DNA of 26,415 nucleotides from Ferrimicrobium sp. (GTDB lineage: Bacteria; Actinomycetota; Acidimicrobiia; Acidimicrobiales; Acidimicrobiaceae). Position 1 is the first letter of the stretch. Each line of letters opens with the position of its first letter. The stretch spans positions 1 through 26,415 of the forward strand of contig DAHXNM010000300.1 in assembly GCA_027365375.1 (NCBI GenBank), read 5' to 3'. Under the pieces are notes generated by a model, which ran no database searches, was not told the DNA's origin, and worked only from the letters and a program-made list of their open reading frames with translations. Of this stretch, positions 1-7,702 are shown one piece after another. The translations under genes and the position numbers were made by a program.

Positions 1-371
1 TATCGGCCACGATGACCCTTTTGGCGCGGTCTTCGCAAGGTACGGGAGCCAGTATCGACTCCACTTGATCGGGCCTTCGGGAACAAGTTGTATTCAGGGA
101 GCAGAATCAACCGGGATTCGGTACGTACCATATTCTGCAGTAGTGCTGACAATGAGAGTATGATCGCTTCGCTGGGTACAAGGTCTTAAAACCTGTCGAC
201 GAGCAGAAAGAAGCGCTGTCTCATCGGATATATCTGATTCTGCAAGAGTTCCTATTAGGTTGTGGACACCGCTAAAACCGTGGTGGACGAGGAGGATTGA
301 TTCATTGGTATTCACAAGAACCTATGGATCGATCTGCTTCAGGTGTGCCATATATTCGTGACGCGAGCGTG
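1..371. other. Left-edge stretch without a supported gene
   Basis: I see no recognisable protein, RNA gene or repeat here. Plus-strand frame 2 is open from base 2 to a TGA at 161-163 (53 codons, no start inside the window). It could be the 3' end of a gene that begins to the left, but the translation has no motif I know. A 73-codon minus-strand reading frame at 94-315 is equally featureless and is more likely chance. The stop of the minus-strand mrp gene lies at 372, so this is also its downstream region; I see no strong terminator hairpin. Confidence 0.4.
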
Positions 372-1496
372 CTACACGTTTGCCACGGCGTCCCAGAGGT
401 GGGCGGTGCACTGTAGCAGTTCATGCTCCTGTCGTCCCATCTCTTGTAAGATCATCGATGTGAGATCGACTACGGCCGACAACTCCGATATGGATGGAGC
501 GAGAGGGATGCTCCCGAGGAGCGGGAGTTGATACTTGTTCGCGATTGCGGCTCCGCCACCGCTGCCGAATGGTGTCAGGATCTCTCCATGCGGACATTCA
601 ATGAAACTCATGTTCTCTATAACGCCGAGGAGGGTGAGATTCGCCTTGATCGCGAAGGATGCGGCACGCTCGGCGACGTGACTGGCGAGAGGGGAGGGTG
701 TGGTTACAAGGGCTACCTTCGTTGCTGGCAGTAGGCGAGCGAGCGTCATTGGGATGTCGCCGGTACCCGGAGGCAGGTCGATGATCAGATAGTCGGGGTT
801 GTCCCAGGCCACATCCTCGATGAAGTGCTGTAGTGCTCTCGAGAGCATAAGACCCCTCCACATGATCGCCGATTCTGCCTGTTCTACCATCATGCCCATC
901 GAGACAACGGCGAGTGATCCCGCCCCGATCGATTTTAGGTAGGGCTTGATCTGAAAGTTCTGGGGATCTCCATCAGCGCTTAGGCGTTCGTCGGTCGCCG
1001 ATAGAAGCTGTGGTTGTGAGAACCCCCAGATATCTGCGTCTAAAACCCCTACGCGATAACCTCGCTTGGCGATATTCTGGGCGACAGCGATCGCGAGTGA
1101 TGATTTACCTACCCCGCCTTTCCCTGAGGAGAATGCGATAAGCTGGGTTCCTTCTAGGCCCGATGGTGTCGAGCTGGCATCTTGGGCACCTTTGCGAGCA
1201 AGTTGCAAGGCCCGCTCCTTCTCATCTTTAGTTAATGTGGTGAAGGTCACTGTTAGCTCGCGACCATGCCGATCCTCCTCGTCAATAGCATCGAGCAGAC
1301 TGGATCTGATTTGGTTCTTCAGTGGGCAACCAGGCGTAGTCAAGGCTATGAGTACAGAGATCTGCCGCTCTGAGACGCTTACCTTCTTGACCATTCCGAG
1401 TTCGCCAAAAGTCAAGCCGAGCTCTGGGTCGGCCAATCCCTCGACTGCGGCTCGTAGCCTTGCCTGCATCGTGGGTGGAGTAGCGTCTAAAACCAT
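372..1496 (-). CDS. mrp: Mrp/NBP35-type iron-sulfur cluster carrier ATPase
   Basis: This is a 374-residue cytosolic P-loop ATPase of the Mrp/ApbC/NBP35 family, which carries and transfers Fe-S clusters to apoproteins. Residues 10-105 form the MIP18 (DUF59) domain. The deviant Walker A, SSGKGGVGKSS, is at about residues 123-133, followed by VLDADIWG and DYLIIDLPPGTGD. The family motif CPxC, which ligates the bridging cluster in many Mrp proteins, reads ECPHGE here: one Cys near residue 300 and no second one. Some actinobacterial homologues also lack the pair, as I recall. The ATG at 1496 has only a weak ribosome site; a TAGGCT hexamer six bases before it would suit a leaderless transcript. The gene diverges from an IscA-type gene, which supports the Fe-S role. 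Confidence 0.95.
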   Translation of the reverse strand: MVLDATPPTMQARLRAAVEGLADPELGLTFGELGMVKKVSVSERQISVLIALTTPGCPLKNQIRSSLLDAIDEEDRHGRELTVTFTTLTKDEKERALQLARKGAQDASSTPSGLEGTQLIAFSSGKGGVGKSSLAIAVAQNIAKRGYRVGVLDADIWGFSQPQLLSATDERLSADGDPQNFQIKPYLKSIGAGSLAVVSMGMMVEQAESAIMWRGLMLSRALQHFIEDVAWDNPDYLIIDLPPGTGDIPMTLARLLPATKVALVTTPSPLASHVAERAASFAIKANLTLLGVIENMSFIECPHGEILTPFGSGGGAAIANKYQLPLLGSIPLAPSISELSAVVDLTSMILQEMGRQEHELLQCTAHLWDAVANV

Positions 1497-1621
1497 GCAT
1501 CTAGCCTACTTCGCCTGCGGTGAATAAGATGGAAGAGGCCGAACAGGCAGCTCAGTCTGCGACTTAAGCTGGCAGAGCATTAGGTCGACTATCACCCTCG
1601 AACGAGCTTAAAGCTTCACGC

Positions 1622-1627
1622 TATACT
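1622..1627 (+). promoter_or_regulatory. Putative -10 element of the IscA-like gene
   Basis: TATACT is a near-consensus sigma-70 -10 hexamer. It would start transcription near 1634 and leave a leader of about 26 bases with a clear AAGGAG ribosome site just before the ATG at 1660. I see no convincing -35 at 16-18 bases upstream, so the assignment rests on the -10 and the spacing alone. Confidence 0.45.
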
Positions 1628-1659
1628 GGTACCAAAGGGAAGATTTTGAAGGAGTAGTT

Positions 1660-2022
1660 ATGGCAATGACATCTGTGAAAATTGGCAAGCGTCCATCCGT
1701 GATCACCTTGAGCGATCGTGCGGTGGCCAAGGTCGCCGCTCTGCTCGCAGAGGAGGAGGGCGCAGAGGCACTGTTTCTCCGAGTGGCGGTGGCTCCGGGT
1801 GGCTGTTCCGGGTACAGCTACGACATGTTTTTCGATAGCGAGATCGCCGATGATGACATCTCGGCCACCTACGGTGACGTGCGGGTAGTGGTAGATTCGG
1901 CGTCGGCTGAGCTGATCAAAGGGGCGACGCTCGATTACAGCGATTCGCTGAGCGAGGCTGGTTTCCATATCACCAATCCGAACGCAACCCGCACCTGCGG
2001 TTGTGGCTCGTCGTTCTCTTAG
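1660..2022 (+). CDS. IscA/ErpA (HesB)-family Fe-S assembly protein
   Basis: A 120-residue A-type carrier that binds an Fe-S cluster or iron and passes it to target enzymes. The three family cysteines are present: Cys49 in APGGCSGYSY, and Cys113 and Cys115 in the C-terminal TCGCGSSF. Length and domain are full. The N terminus has about ten extra residues before the conserved ITLSDRA segment. The ATG at 1660 is chosen because AAGGAG lies five bases upstream; a second ATG two codons later is less well spaced. The gene diverges from mrp, forming a small Fe-S trafficking module without the sulfur donor or scaffold genes in this window. ErpA and IscA cannot be told apart from the sequence alone. 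It converges on the glnR-like gene with 25 bases between the stops. Confidence 0.95.
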   Translation: MAMTSVKIGKRPSVITLSDRAVAKVAALLAEEEGAEALFLRVAVAPGGCSGYSYDMFFDSEIADDDISATYGDVRVVVDSASAELIKGATLDYSDSLSEAGFHITNPNATRTCGCGSSFS

Positions 2023-2047
2023 GTAATAGTTAGAGTTAGCGGGTCGT

Positions 2048-2743
2048 CTAGAAGTCTGATTGCTCCTCGAGATCGTCTAGGAGTTCGCTTGGGAGCCCGA
2101 ATTTGTAGCCGACTGAGCGCACGGTCTGGATGAGAGAGTCGTAGGCCTCTCCCAGTTTCGCGCGCAGTCGGCGGATGTGGACGTCCACAGTGCGGGCCCC
2201 ACCGTAGTACTCATAGCCCCAGACGCGTGAAAGCAGAGTTTCTCGCGAAAAAACCTTTCCTGGATGGCTGGCGAGGAACCTTAGGAGTTCGTACTCCATG
2301 TAAGTGAGGTCCATTGGCGTCCCGGCAAGACTCGCCTGATAGGTATCGGTGTCCAGCATCAGGGGTCCTATCATGATTCTGCTGTGTTCTTCTGGCTGTC
2401 CGTGTCGCGCTAACAGATGCTGAAGGCGCACCGCAAGCTCTGCCCGATCGAAGGGTGACACAACGAAATCGTCGATCATCCCCTCTCGCAGCGCAAGTTC
2501 CTTCACCTGGTGCCGTTCGATGAGGAGCAGTAGCACGATGCCGTTTTCCCGGTGTTTTCGTATTCCGCGGCACACCGTTACCGCTTGCTCGAAGTCGGTG
2601 GTCGCATCGACGATAACCCCAGTGACCTGGCCTGGGAGCGTAACCTCCTCCGCGTCTATGGGCAAGAATTCGTAGCCGGTATCGTCGTAGAAATCGATGA
2701 CCCTGTTCACGTTCTTCGGAGAATAGACGGCTACTGTTGTCAA
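2048..2743 (-). CDS. glnR: GlnR-like orphan OmpR-family response regulator
   Basis: A 231-residue protein with a receiver-like domain (about 1-115) and an OmpR/PhoB winged-helix DNA-binding domain (about 125-220; GYEYYGGARTVDVHIRRLR, then TVRSVGYKF). The receiver is degenerate. The N-terminal acidic pair is missing, the Asp in GVIVDATTD is in the usual phospho-site region, and the conserved Lys before Pro-Phe is Ser (VSPF). That pattern, and the close match of the DNA-binding half to Streptomyces and Mycobacterium GlnR as I remember it, point to the global nitrogen regulator, which works without a cognate kinase. The start is a TTG directly after the glnA stop (TAG-TTG), with GAGGG inside the end of glnA. 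Translation is therefore probably coupled to glutamine synthetase. I am sure of the family and fairly sure of GlnR. Confidence 0.85.
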   Translation of the reverse strand: MTTVAVYSPKNVNRVIDFYDDTGYEFLPIDAEEVTLPGQVTGVIVDATTDFEQAVTVCRGIRKHRENGIVLLLLIERHQVKELALREGMIDDFVVSPFDRAELAVRLQHLLARHGQPEEHSRIMIGPLMLDTDTYQASLAGTPMDLTYMEYELLRFLASHPGKVFSRETLLSRVWGYEYYGGARTVDVHIRRLRAKLGEAYDSLIQTVRSVGYKFGLPSELLDDLEEQSDF

Positions 2744-4075
2744 CTACAACGCCCTCAGATAGCGGCCGAGTTCGTACTGTGAGATGCGAGTATTGTAGCG
2801 GTCCCACTCTGCGTGCTTGTTACGGATGAACCATTCAGTGACGTGATCCCCGAGGGTGTCACGTACCAAAGCTGACTCCTCCATCAGAAGAAGAGCCTCT
2901 TCAAGGCTGCTTGGGAGTGGGATTATGTCGAGTGCGTCTCTCTTTGAGTCTGGTAACGTAAAGAGGTTTTCGTTCCTCTCGCGAGGGAGATCGAGTTCGT
3001 TAATGAGGCCGTCGAGCCCGGCCGCTAGGATCACCGAGAAGGCGAGGTAGGGGTTGCAACCTGGATCGGGAGCACGGTATTCAACCTGGTAGTTCTCTTC
3101 GCGCGTCGACGGCGCAACTGGGACTCGAACTAATGCCGAACGATTGTGATGTGCCCAGGCGATGTGGGCTGGAGCCTCGTATCCTGGAACCAAGCGTTTG
3201 TACGAGTTCACCCACTGGTTGGTTACCGCGGTAATTTCGCCGGCGTGGGCGAGGAGTCCGGCGATGAAGTGATGCGCCCTCTTGCTGAGCCCATCAGCTG
3301 AGCTGGAGTCGGCGAATATATTCTCGTCTGCGTCGAAAAGGGCCATATGAAGGTGCATTCCGGAGCCCTGTACTCCTGCAAGAGGCTTGGGCATGAAGGT
3401 GGCAAGCACGCCGGCGTTAGCTGCTGTACGTGAGATAATGAGGCGAGCGGTGATGATATTGTCGGCCATAGCCAGCGCATCGGTGGCGCGTAGATCGATC
3501 TCATGTTGGGAGGGCCCGTCCTCATGGTGAGAGTATTTGACGGCGATCCCAGTCTCTTCGAGCGCGAACACCGTCTCCTTCCGGATCTCTGAACCGGTGT
3601 CACTCAGCGATAGATCGAAATAGGAGCCCTCATCGAGCGGCTTGGTAGTCGTGGGGTCGAGGTAGAAGTACTCGATCTCTGGGGAGACAAAAAAGGTAAG
3701 ACCGAGTGCGCGGGTGCGTTCGAGGGTGCGTTTTAACACGTTCCGTGGACAGCCATCAAACGGAGTGCCATCTAAGTTGACGATGTCACAAAACATCCTT
3801 GCCACATGTGGCTGATTTGGCAGAATGGTGAAGCTATCTGGGTCAGGTCGAGCGATTACGTCGCTCTCTTGAATGCGTGAGAAGCCATCGATGGCCGAGC
3901 CATCGAAGATCATCCCCTCATCGAGTGCGCTTGCTAGCTCTGCTGGAGTGATTTGAAACGATTTAGGTATGCCTAGGACGTCGGTAAACCATAGTTGAAT
4001 GAATTTAATCCGACGCTCTTCGACGACGTGGAGCACAAACCGCCGCTTGTCCTCATGTATTTTACTTGGATCCAC
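2744..4075 (-). CDS. glnA: Type I glutamine synthetase, GSI-alpha-like
   Basis: A 443-residue glutamate-ammonia ligase, which makes glutamine from glutamate, ammonia and ATP as a cytosolic dodecamer. Visible family segments are LWFTDVLGIPKSF, FDGSAIDGFSRIQESD, the metal and ATP site PEIEYF, SHHEDGPSQHEID, the Asp-containing TNQWVNSYKRLVPG loop, and a basic EYRAPDPGCNPYLAF. The adenylylation tyrosine of GSI-beta enzymes (NLYxLP) is replaced by Phe in ENLFTLPD, so control by AMP transfer should be impossible. The short length and the N-terminal sequence resemble actinobacterial GlnA2 rather than GlnA1. The start is a GTG at 4075 with a weak GAGTG before it; no better start is available. The stop abuts the regulator gene. 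The 205 bases upstream are noncoding and should hold the operon promoter, but I could not identify convincing GlnR boxes. Confidence 0.95.
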   Translation of the reverse strand: MDPSKIHEDKRRFVLHVVEERRIKFIQLWFTDVLGIPKSFQITPAELASALDEGMIFDGSAIDGFSRIQESDVIARPDPDSFTILPNQPHVARMFCDIVNLDGTPFDGCPRNVLKRTLERTRALGLTFFVSPEIEYFYLDPTTTKPLDEGSYFDLSLSDTGSEIRKETVFALEETGIAVKYSHHEDGPSQHEIDLRATDALAMADNIITARLIISRTAANAGVLATFMPKPLAGVQGSGMHLHMALFDADENIFADSSSADGLSKRAHHFIAGLLAHAGEITAVTNQWVNSYKRLVPGYEAPAHIAWAHHNRSALVRVPVAPSTREENYQVEYRAPDPGCNPYLAFSVILAAGLDGLINELDLPRERNENLFTLPDSKRDALDIIPLPSSLEEALLLMEESALVRDTLGDHVTEWFIRNKHAEWDRYNTRISQYELGRYLRAL

Positions 4076-4254
4076 ACAGTCACTCTATGGGTGAAGTGAC
4101 AGAGTTGGATCGGTGCATCTCTGACAGTTAATGTCGAGTTCACATTGGCTGATGATCGGATAGCGATTTTTGTGTGTTGGCAGTTACTGGAGTTAGGTTA
4201 GCGATTGAGTAGAAAGGGTCTATCTCCTGGAAAGGAGCCAAGGGCCGTCCCCGT

Positions 4255-4289
4255 CACTCCTATAGACCGAGTGAGTCGGCTTAGGAGTG
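4255..4289 (-). terminator. Stem-loop at the 3' end of the Nudix gene
   Basis: The outer arms CACTCCTA (4255-4262) and TAGGAGTG (4282-4289) pair over 8 bases. An inner CCGA/TCGG stem closes a GTGAG loop. The structure spans the TAA stop of the minus-strand Nudix gene (4281-4283). No U-tract follows, so it may be a processing or weak termination signal between the Nudix gene and glnA. Confidence 0.4.
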
Positions 4290-4706
4290 TTGTTCCTTTA
4301 GATGGGCCACGAGCGCTGTGGTTACCTGTGTATCGTCACTGGCGGTGAGCCACTGGTCTACATCTTTCAACCTCACCCAGGCAAGCTCGTCAATCTCATC
4401 GTCGGGTTGATGCTCACTGATTGTGACGATTGTGAGTGCAAAGTAGGTAACTGTTTTGCTTCGCTTGAGTTGGTCGAGATAGGTCAGAACACATAGGACC
4501 GGTCCAACCTCGGTGAGTATGCCAGTCTCCTCCTCTACCTCTCGAATCGCGCAATCTATAAGACTTTCTCCTGGTTCGCACTTGCCCTTGGGCCAGGACC
4601 AGTCGTCGTAACGAGGGCGATGTACCAGCAGCACTTCGTATTCGTTCTCGTCGTTAAGTCGACCGATGACACCTCCCGCCGCGACTATCACGTCACTCTC
4701 CACCAT
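4281..4706 (-). CDS. Nudix hydrolase, MutT/Ap4A-hydrolase-like
   Basis: A 141-residue protein with a complete Nudix box (GX5EX7REUXEEXGU): GKCEPGE, then REVEEETGI. This is the Mg2+-binding catalytic helix that hydrolyses nucleoside diphosphates linked to another moiety. The preceding WSWPKGK segment is typical of the MutT and diadenosine-polyphosphate hydrolase branches; the substrate cannot be read from the sequence. The reading frame extends upstream to 4841, but the ATG at 4706 is preferred because GGAGGTGG lies four bases before it and the conserved domain starts there. The upstream extension is low complexity and would overlap the divergent lipoprotein gene. The downstream neighbour on the same strand is glnA, 205 bases away, so co-transcription is uncertain. 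Confidence 0.9.
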   Translation of the reverse strand: MVESDVIVAAGGVIGRLNDENEYEVLLVHRPRYDDWSWPKGKCEPGESLIDCAIREVEEETGILTEVGPVLCVLTYLDQLKRSKTVTYFALTIVTISEHQPDDEIDELAWVRLKDVDQWLTASDDTQVTTALVAHLKEQHS

Positions 4707-4710
4707 GGGA

Positions 4711-4718
4711 CCACCTCC
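4711..4718 (-). promoter_or_regulatory. Shine-Dalgarno site fixing the Nudix start
   Basis: GGAGGTGG on the minus strand lies four bases before the ATG at 4706. It is much stronger than anything before the more upstream in-frame ATG at 4841 and decides the start. Confidence 0.75.
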
Positions 4719-4740
4719 GTGGGTTACACTACTAGTTGAA

Positions 4741-4758
4741 GCCGCACCCAGCTGCGGC
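4741..4758. promoter_or_regulatory. Inverted repeat between the Nudix and lipoprotein genes
   Basis: GCCGCA and TGCGGC are perfect 6-base arms separated by CCCAGC. The repeat sits in the 100-base gap between two divergent starts (4706 and 4807). It could be an operator shared by both genes or an RNA hairpin in a leader. No regulator in the window is obviously linked to it. Confidence 0.35.
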
Positions 4759-4806
4759 CATGGAGTCGAGCTGGAAACGGGACTGAACGAGGAGATTTTA
4801 GATACG

Positions 4807-5610
4807 ATGGCAGCCCTGCACCTACTACGGCGAGGGGTCACATTTGCTTTCGCCGGTCTTTGCGGGGTAGTGATGGCATCGTGTGCTGGTCCTGCCCACC
4901 ATCTGACCTCTTCTCTATCGAAGCAGGCTGCAGTGAAGATGCCTGTGAATAGGGTACCTCCATCCTCGGTGGTAACTGGGTTATCGGCGTTTTCGACGAT
5001 ACCAATGCGGATGTCGATCGCGGTGCGCGAACGAGCATCCGGTGTCGACCGCAGGTTGACGGTCTATGCTGCCTGGGATCCGCTTGATCGCGACGGCGAG
5101 GTGGCTATGATTGGAGCGAACGCCGGTATTGAATCAGGGTACGGTGCTTCCAGGATAGTCAATGGCCGTGCGTGGAGTCTGATCGGCGGCCACTGGTACA
5201 GAGTTGGATTTGGTCAGCAGGTGATCGGCGAGGTCATCGCGGTGGTTGGAGTGATTAGGCTGACTGAGCAGGTCCATGCAGTCTCCTCTCAAGTTATCGA
5301 TGGGACGACCTGCCTAGGGTTTTCAGGATCGCTCTCGCAGATGCAGCTGATCGCCACAGAGCATCATGGTAGTGCGGCTCTCGTGCAGGCACTCGTCGGT
5401 GTGCATAGGTTGGGCTATACGGTCTATATCGGGGGTTCCTACGTGCGTGGCCTCGATATTACGGCCGTCGTGGCGAGCGGCCGGGTGCTTTACCGAACCC
5501 AATGGCAGCTAAATTTTCCGAGTTGGGGGACGCCAGTGCAGGTCCGGCCACCGGTTAACGCTTCGGTTTTGCCTGGATCAGCCCCGGTCTATGGGCTACT
5601 TCCGCTCTGA
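4807..5610 (+). CDS. Putative lipoprotein, LppX/LprAFG-like
   Basis: A 267-residue protein with a lipoprotein signal: Leu-Arg-Arg, a hydrophobic stretch, then VVMASCAG, where the Cys near residue 20 would be lipidated. The mature part has the layout of the actinobacterial LppX/LprG family: a turn with WSLIGGHWYR, a segment around VIDGTTCLGF, and an ending that reads FPSWGTPVQVRPP. Members of that family carry lipids across the periplasm, but the match here rests on pattern only and I would not assert the function. The ATG at 4807 is preferred because it places a proper signal peptide at the N terminus; GAGGAG is about ten bases upstream. The longer frame from 4666 overlaps the Nudix gene and reads as non-signal sequence. 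It is convergent with the ABC exporter genes. Confidence 0.7.
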   Translation: MAALHLLRRGVTFAFAGLCGVVMASCAGPAHHLTSSLSKQAAVKMPVNRVPPSSVVTGLSAFSTIPMRMSIAVRERASGVDRRLTVYAAWDPLDRDGEVAMIGANAGIESGYGASRIVNGRAWSLIGGHWYRVGFGQQVIGEVIAVVGVIRLTEQVHAVSSQVIDGTTCLGFSGSLSQMQLIATEHHGSAALVQALVGVHRLGYTVYIGGSYVRGLDITAVVASGRVLYRTQWQLNFPSWGTPVQVRPPVNASVLPGSAPVYGLLPL

Positions 5611-5743
5611 CGGTAGAGCCAGAAGCTCCGCCTGTTTGTGGTGGGAAGGTTCACCGGTTTCGATTGGTCGTGCAACGCATCGTTCGCCGAGTTGTTGGTG
5701 CGCCAAAGGTTTACGCGTAGTTTTGGGCAACGTTCTGCTCGTG

Positions 5744-5773
5744 ATCACCGACGGCCTCGGAACCGTCGGTGAT
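5744..5773 (+). terminator. Perfect 11-base stem-loop after the lipoprotein gene
   Basis: ATCACCGACGG (5744-5754) pairs perfectly with CCGTCGGTGAT (5763-5773) across the 8-base loop CCTCGGAA. It lies between the convergent lipoprotein and ABC permease genes. No run of T follows on either strand, so it may be a bidirectional terminator of the U-tract-less kind common in actinobacteria. The rest of the 254-base gap (5611-5864) shows no gene; a 69-codon frame there has no coding look. Confidence 0.6.
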
Positions 5774-5848
5774 ATGGAGGGCGCGAGACCAGCAGAGTGA
5801 TCGCGTGCCTCTTGGTCTTGGCTGTGGTTAGAAGACGGACTGAGCCAG

Positions 5849-5864
5849 TAGATCGTTCGATCTA
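5849..5864 (-). terminator. Stem-loop at the end of the ABC exporter genes
   Basis: TAGATCG (5849-5855) and CGATCTA (5858-5864) form a 7-base inverted repeat with a 2-base centre, directly after the permease stop codon (TGA, complement of 5865-5867). The position fits termination or 3'-end protection of the minus-strand transcript. There is no T-run. Confidence 0.4.
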
Positions 5865-6659
5865 TCAGGCATCGCGGCTGGTGAGTCGCCAGTTGGCTAT
5901 AAGGAAGATAGCAACTGTATATATTGCGAGAATCCCTAACCCTGCCCAGGCGCTGAAGGTATTGGGCTGGGAGTGAACGCTCATCAGGGTTCGTCCTATC
6001 GTGAACGGCAAGAACTTATTGATATCATTGGACAGTGATGTCGGCAATGCAGTCACGAGTAGTGGCAGCACCAGTACGATGGCGACAAAGGTAGTAATGG
6101 CACCCGCGGTATGTCGAACAATCACCCCTAACCCAAGGGCGAAGAGGGCTAATAGTGCCATGTAGACCCCGGTGCCTGCTACTGCACGCAGCACGTTGGT
6201 TCCACCGAGCGATGCGGTTGGTGTCGCTCCCGACAGAATGGCTTGACCAGCAAAGAAGCTCGCGAAGCTAACGATCTCGGCGACGATAATAGCCACGATT
6301 GCGAACATAACAACCTTGGCGAGCAGCACTTTAGAACGAGACGATGCTGCGGTAAACGTTGCGCTGATCGTCCCGGTAGCTACCTCGGCGGTAAAGACCA
6401 ATATCCCAAGCACTCCAAGCGCTAGTTGGCCCAGTAAGACACCAGAGAGGCTGCGAGAGGTAGGGTCAAAGGCAAGGAGATTGACATGGTGCTTGTTGGC
6501 GGCAATTGCGAAAGCCCCGAGCGATGAGATGCCAATCGTCAATACCGCGGTCACGAGGAGGGTGATAACAGTGGAGCGCACCGAGCGGATTTTGACCCAC
6601 TCCGAGGAGAGCAGGTCGCCAAAACTCTGTCGGCGATCCGTAGTTGTAGTGATACTCAT
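5865..6659 (-). CDS. ABC-2 type transporter permease
   Basis: A 264-residue integral membrane protein with about six hydrophobic segments: residues near 28-52, 75-98, 110-135, 160-180, 185-210 and 235-255. The short cytoplasmic N terminus, SFGDLLSSEWVKIRSVRST, is typical of ABC-2 permeases of the BcrB/NatB type, whose elbow helix has this E/KxxK/R form. It is the membrane half of an exporter with the ATPase gene just upstream; the start overlaps that gene's end by 4 bases (ATGA), so translation is coupled. The substrate is unknown; related systems export peptides, antibiotics or ions. It converges on the lipoprotein gene. Confidence 0.88.
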   Translation of the reverse strand: MSITTTTDRRQSFGDLLSSEWVKIRSVRSTVITLLVTAVLTIGISSLGAFAIAANKHHVNLLAFDPTSRSLSGVLLGQLALGVLGILVFTAEVATGTISATFTAASSRSKVLLAKVVMFAIVAIIVAEIVSFASFFAGQAILSGATPTASLGGTNVLRAVAGTGVYMALLALFALGLGVIVRHTAGAITTFVAIVLVLPLLVTALPTSLSNDINKFLPFTIGRTLMSVHSQPNTFSAWAGLGILAIYTVAIFLIANWRLTSRDA

Positions 6660-7588
6660 GCGCGTTCCCCTTCTAGATTAACCGAGGTATGGGAGTGAAA
6701 CTCAACGTCATCTTGCATAAGGCTCATGAACGCATCCTCCAGGCTCGCAGAGACACTAGCAAGCTCATGGAGTACTATGCCCGCAGAGAAGGCGATCTCG
6801 CCGATCGCGGCGGTTTCGAGTCCGGTCACCTGGAGTCCGTCTGGGTCTACGGCGGTCATGGTGGCGTTGTGTTGGGTTAGTAGCGCCTGAAGGTCAGTTA
6901 GTTGGGGGGTGCGAACCAGCGTTGTCTTGCCAGAGTTTGCATCGATGAAGTTGGTCATATCGGTATCGGCAACTAGCTTGCCTCGGCCGATGACGACCAC
7001 GTGATCAGCGGTGAGTGCCATCTCACTCATGAGGTGGCTAGAGACGAATATTCCTCGGCCTTCGGCTGCCAGACCTCGAAGCAGGTGCCTGATCCAGAGG
7101 ATCCCCTCTGGATCAAGACCATTGACTGGCTCATCGAAGAGCAAAAGTGGAGCGTCGCCGAGTAAGGCTGCTGCGATGCCTAGTCGTTGGCCCATGCCGA
7201 GCGAGAAGGTCCCGGCTCGTCGATTCGCCACCGAGGTCAGTCCGACGAGGTCGAGTACCTCGTCAACGCGCTGTTTCGAGATATGGTTAGTTGCGGCCAG
7301 AGCCAGCAGGTGGTTCCTGGCAGTTCGACCGGGGTGATACGCCTTGGCCTCAAGGAGTGCACCAACGCTGCGAAGCGGGTTCTTTAGCTCTGAGAATCTC
7401 TGCCCGTTGATGAGCACCGATCCTTCGTTGGGGTGGTCCAACCCCATTATCATCCGCATCGTCGTCGACTTCCCGGCCCCGTTTGGACCAAGGAAACCGG
7501 TTACTCGCCCCTCTACCACCTGAAAGTCGAGATGGTCGACTGCAAGCGTACCCTCGTAGGTCTTGGTAAGACCGCGTGCCTCTATCAT
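6656..7588 (-). CDS. ABC transporter ATP-binding protein, BcrA/NatA-like
   Basis: A 310-residue nucleotide-binding subunit. Motifs in order are Walker A GPNGAGKST (about 34-42), Q-loop region VGALLEAKAYHPGRTA, signature FSLGMGQRLG in place of LSGGQ, Walker B LLLFDEPVNGLDP, and H-loop SSHLMSE. A C-terminal extension of about 90 residues after the ATPase core is usual in drug-export ATPases of this class. The SLGMGQ signature is typical of bacitracin-type BcrA proteins. It pairs with the permease that overlaps it by 4 bases. The ATG at 7588 is preceded by GAGGAG about 12 bases away. The 114-base gap to the upstream exporter module contains a possible promoter, so the two modules may be transcribed separately. 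Confidence 0.92.
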   Translation of the reverse strand: MIEARGLTKTYEGTLAVDHLDFQVVEGRVTGFLGPNGAGKSTTMRMIMGLDHPNEGSVLINGQRFSELKNPLRSVGALLEAKAYHPGRTARNHLLALAATNHISKQRVDEVLDLVGLTSVANRRAGTFSLGMGQRLGIAAALLGDAPLLLFDEPVNGLDPEGILWIRHLLRGLAAEGRGIFVSSHLMSEMALTADHVVVIGRGKLVADTDMTNFIDANSGKTTLVRTPQLTDLQALLTQHNATMTAVDPDGLQVTGLETAAIGEIAFSAGIVLHELASVSASLEDAFMSLMQDDVEFHSHTSVNLEGERA

Positions 7589-7628
7589 CGTCTCTAATGT
7601 CTCCTCGAGTTAGCTGAGAGACATGCTA

Positions 7629-7656
7629 GCTATATTGTGGCTAAAAGTGCTGATAA
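7629..7656 (-). promoter_or_regulatory. Possible promoter of the second ABC module
   Basis: On the minus strand TTATCA (complement of 7651-7656) and TATAGC (complement of 7629-7634) are separated by 16 bases and lie about 40 bases upstream of the ATPase start. Each matches the sigma-70 consensus at about four of six positions. This is weak but well placed between the two exporter modules. Confidence 0.3.
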
Positions 7657-7702
7657 AATGCTGAAGCGTAGCTGAGCGAACAGCTTGCTAGTCCGATCGT
7701 GA

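Noticed and set aside
94..315. 73-codon minus-strand frame near the left edge
   Set aside because: No domain, no clear ribosome site and no neighbour that supports it.
4076..4280. Search for GlnR boxes upstream of glnA
   Set aside because: GTAAC- and GTCAC-like pentamers occur, but not in the expected spacing with GAAAC, so no operator is claimed.
4707..4841. N-terminal extension of the Nudix frame up to 4841
   Set aside because: Low-complexity Ser-rich sequence, overlaps the divergent lipoprotein gene, and a strong ribosome site marks the ATG at 4706.
5591..5800. 69-codon plus-strand frame after the lipoprotein gene
   Set aside because: No motif, overlaps the lipoprotein end and runs through the perfect stem-loop at 5744-5773.
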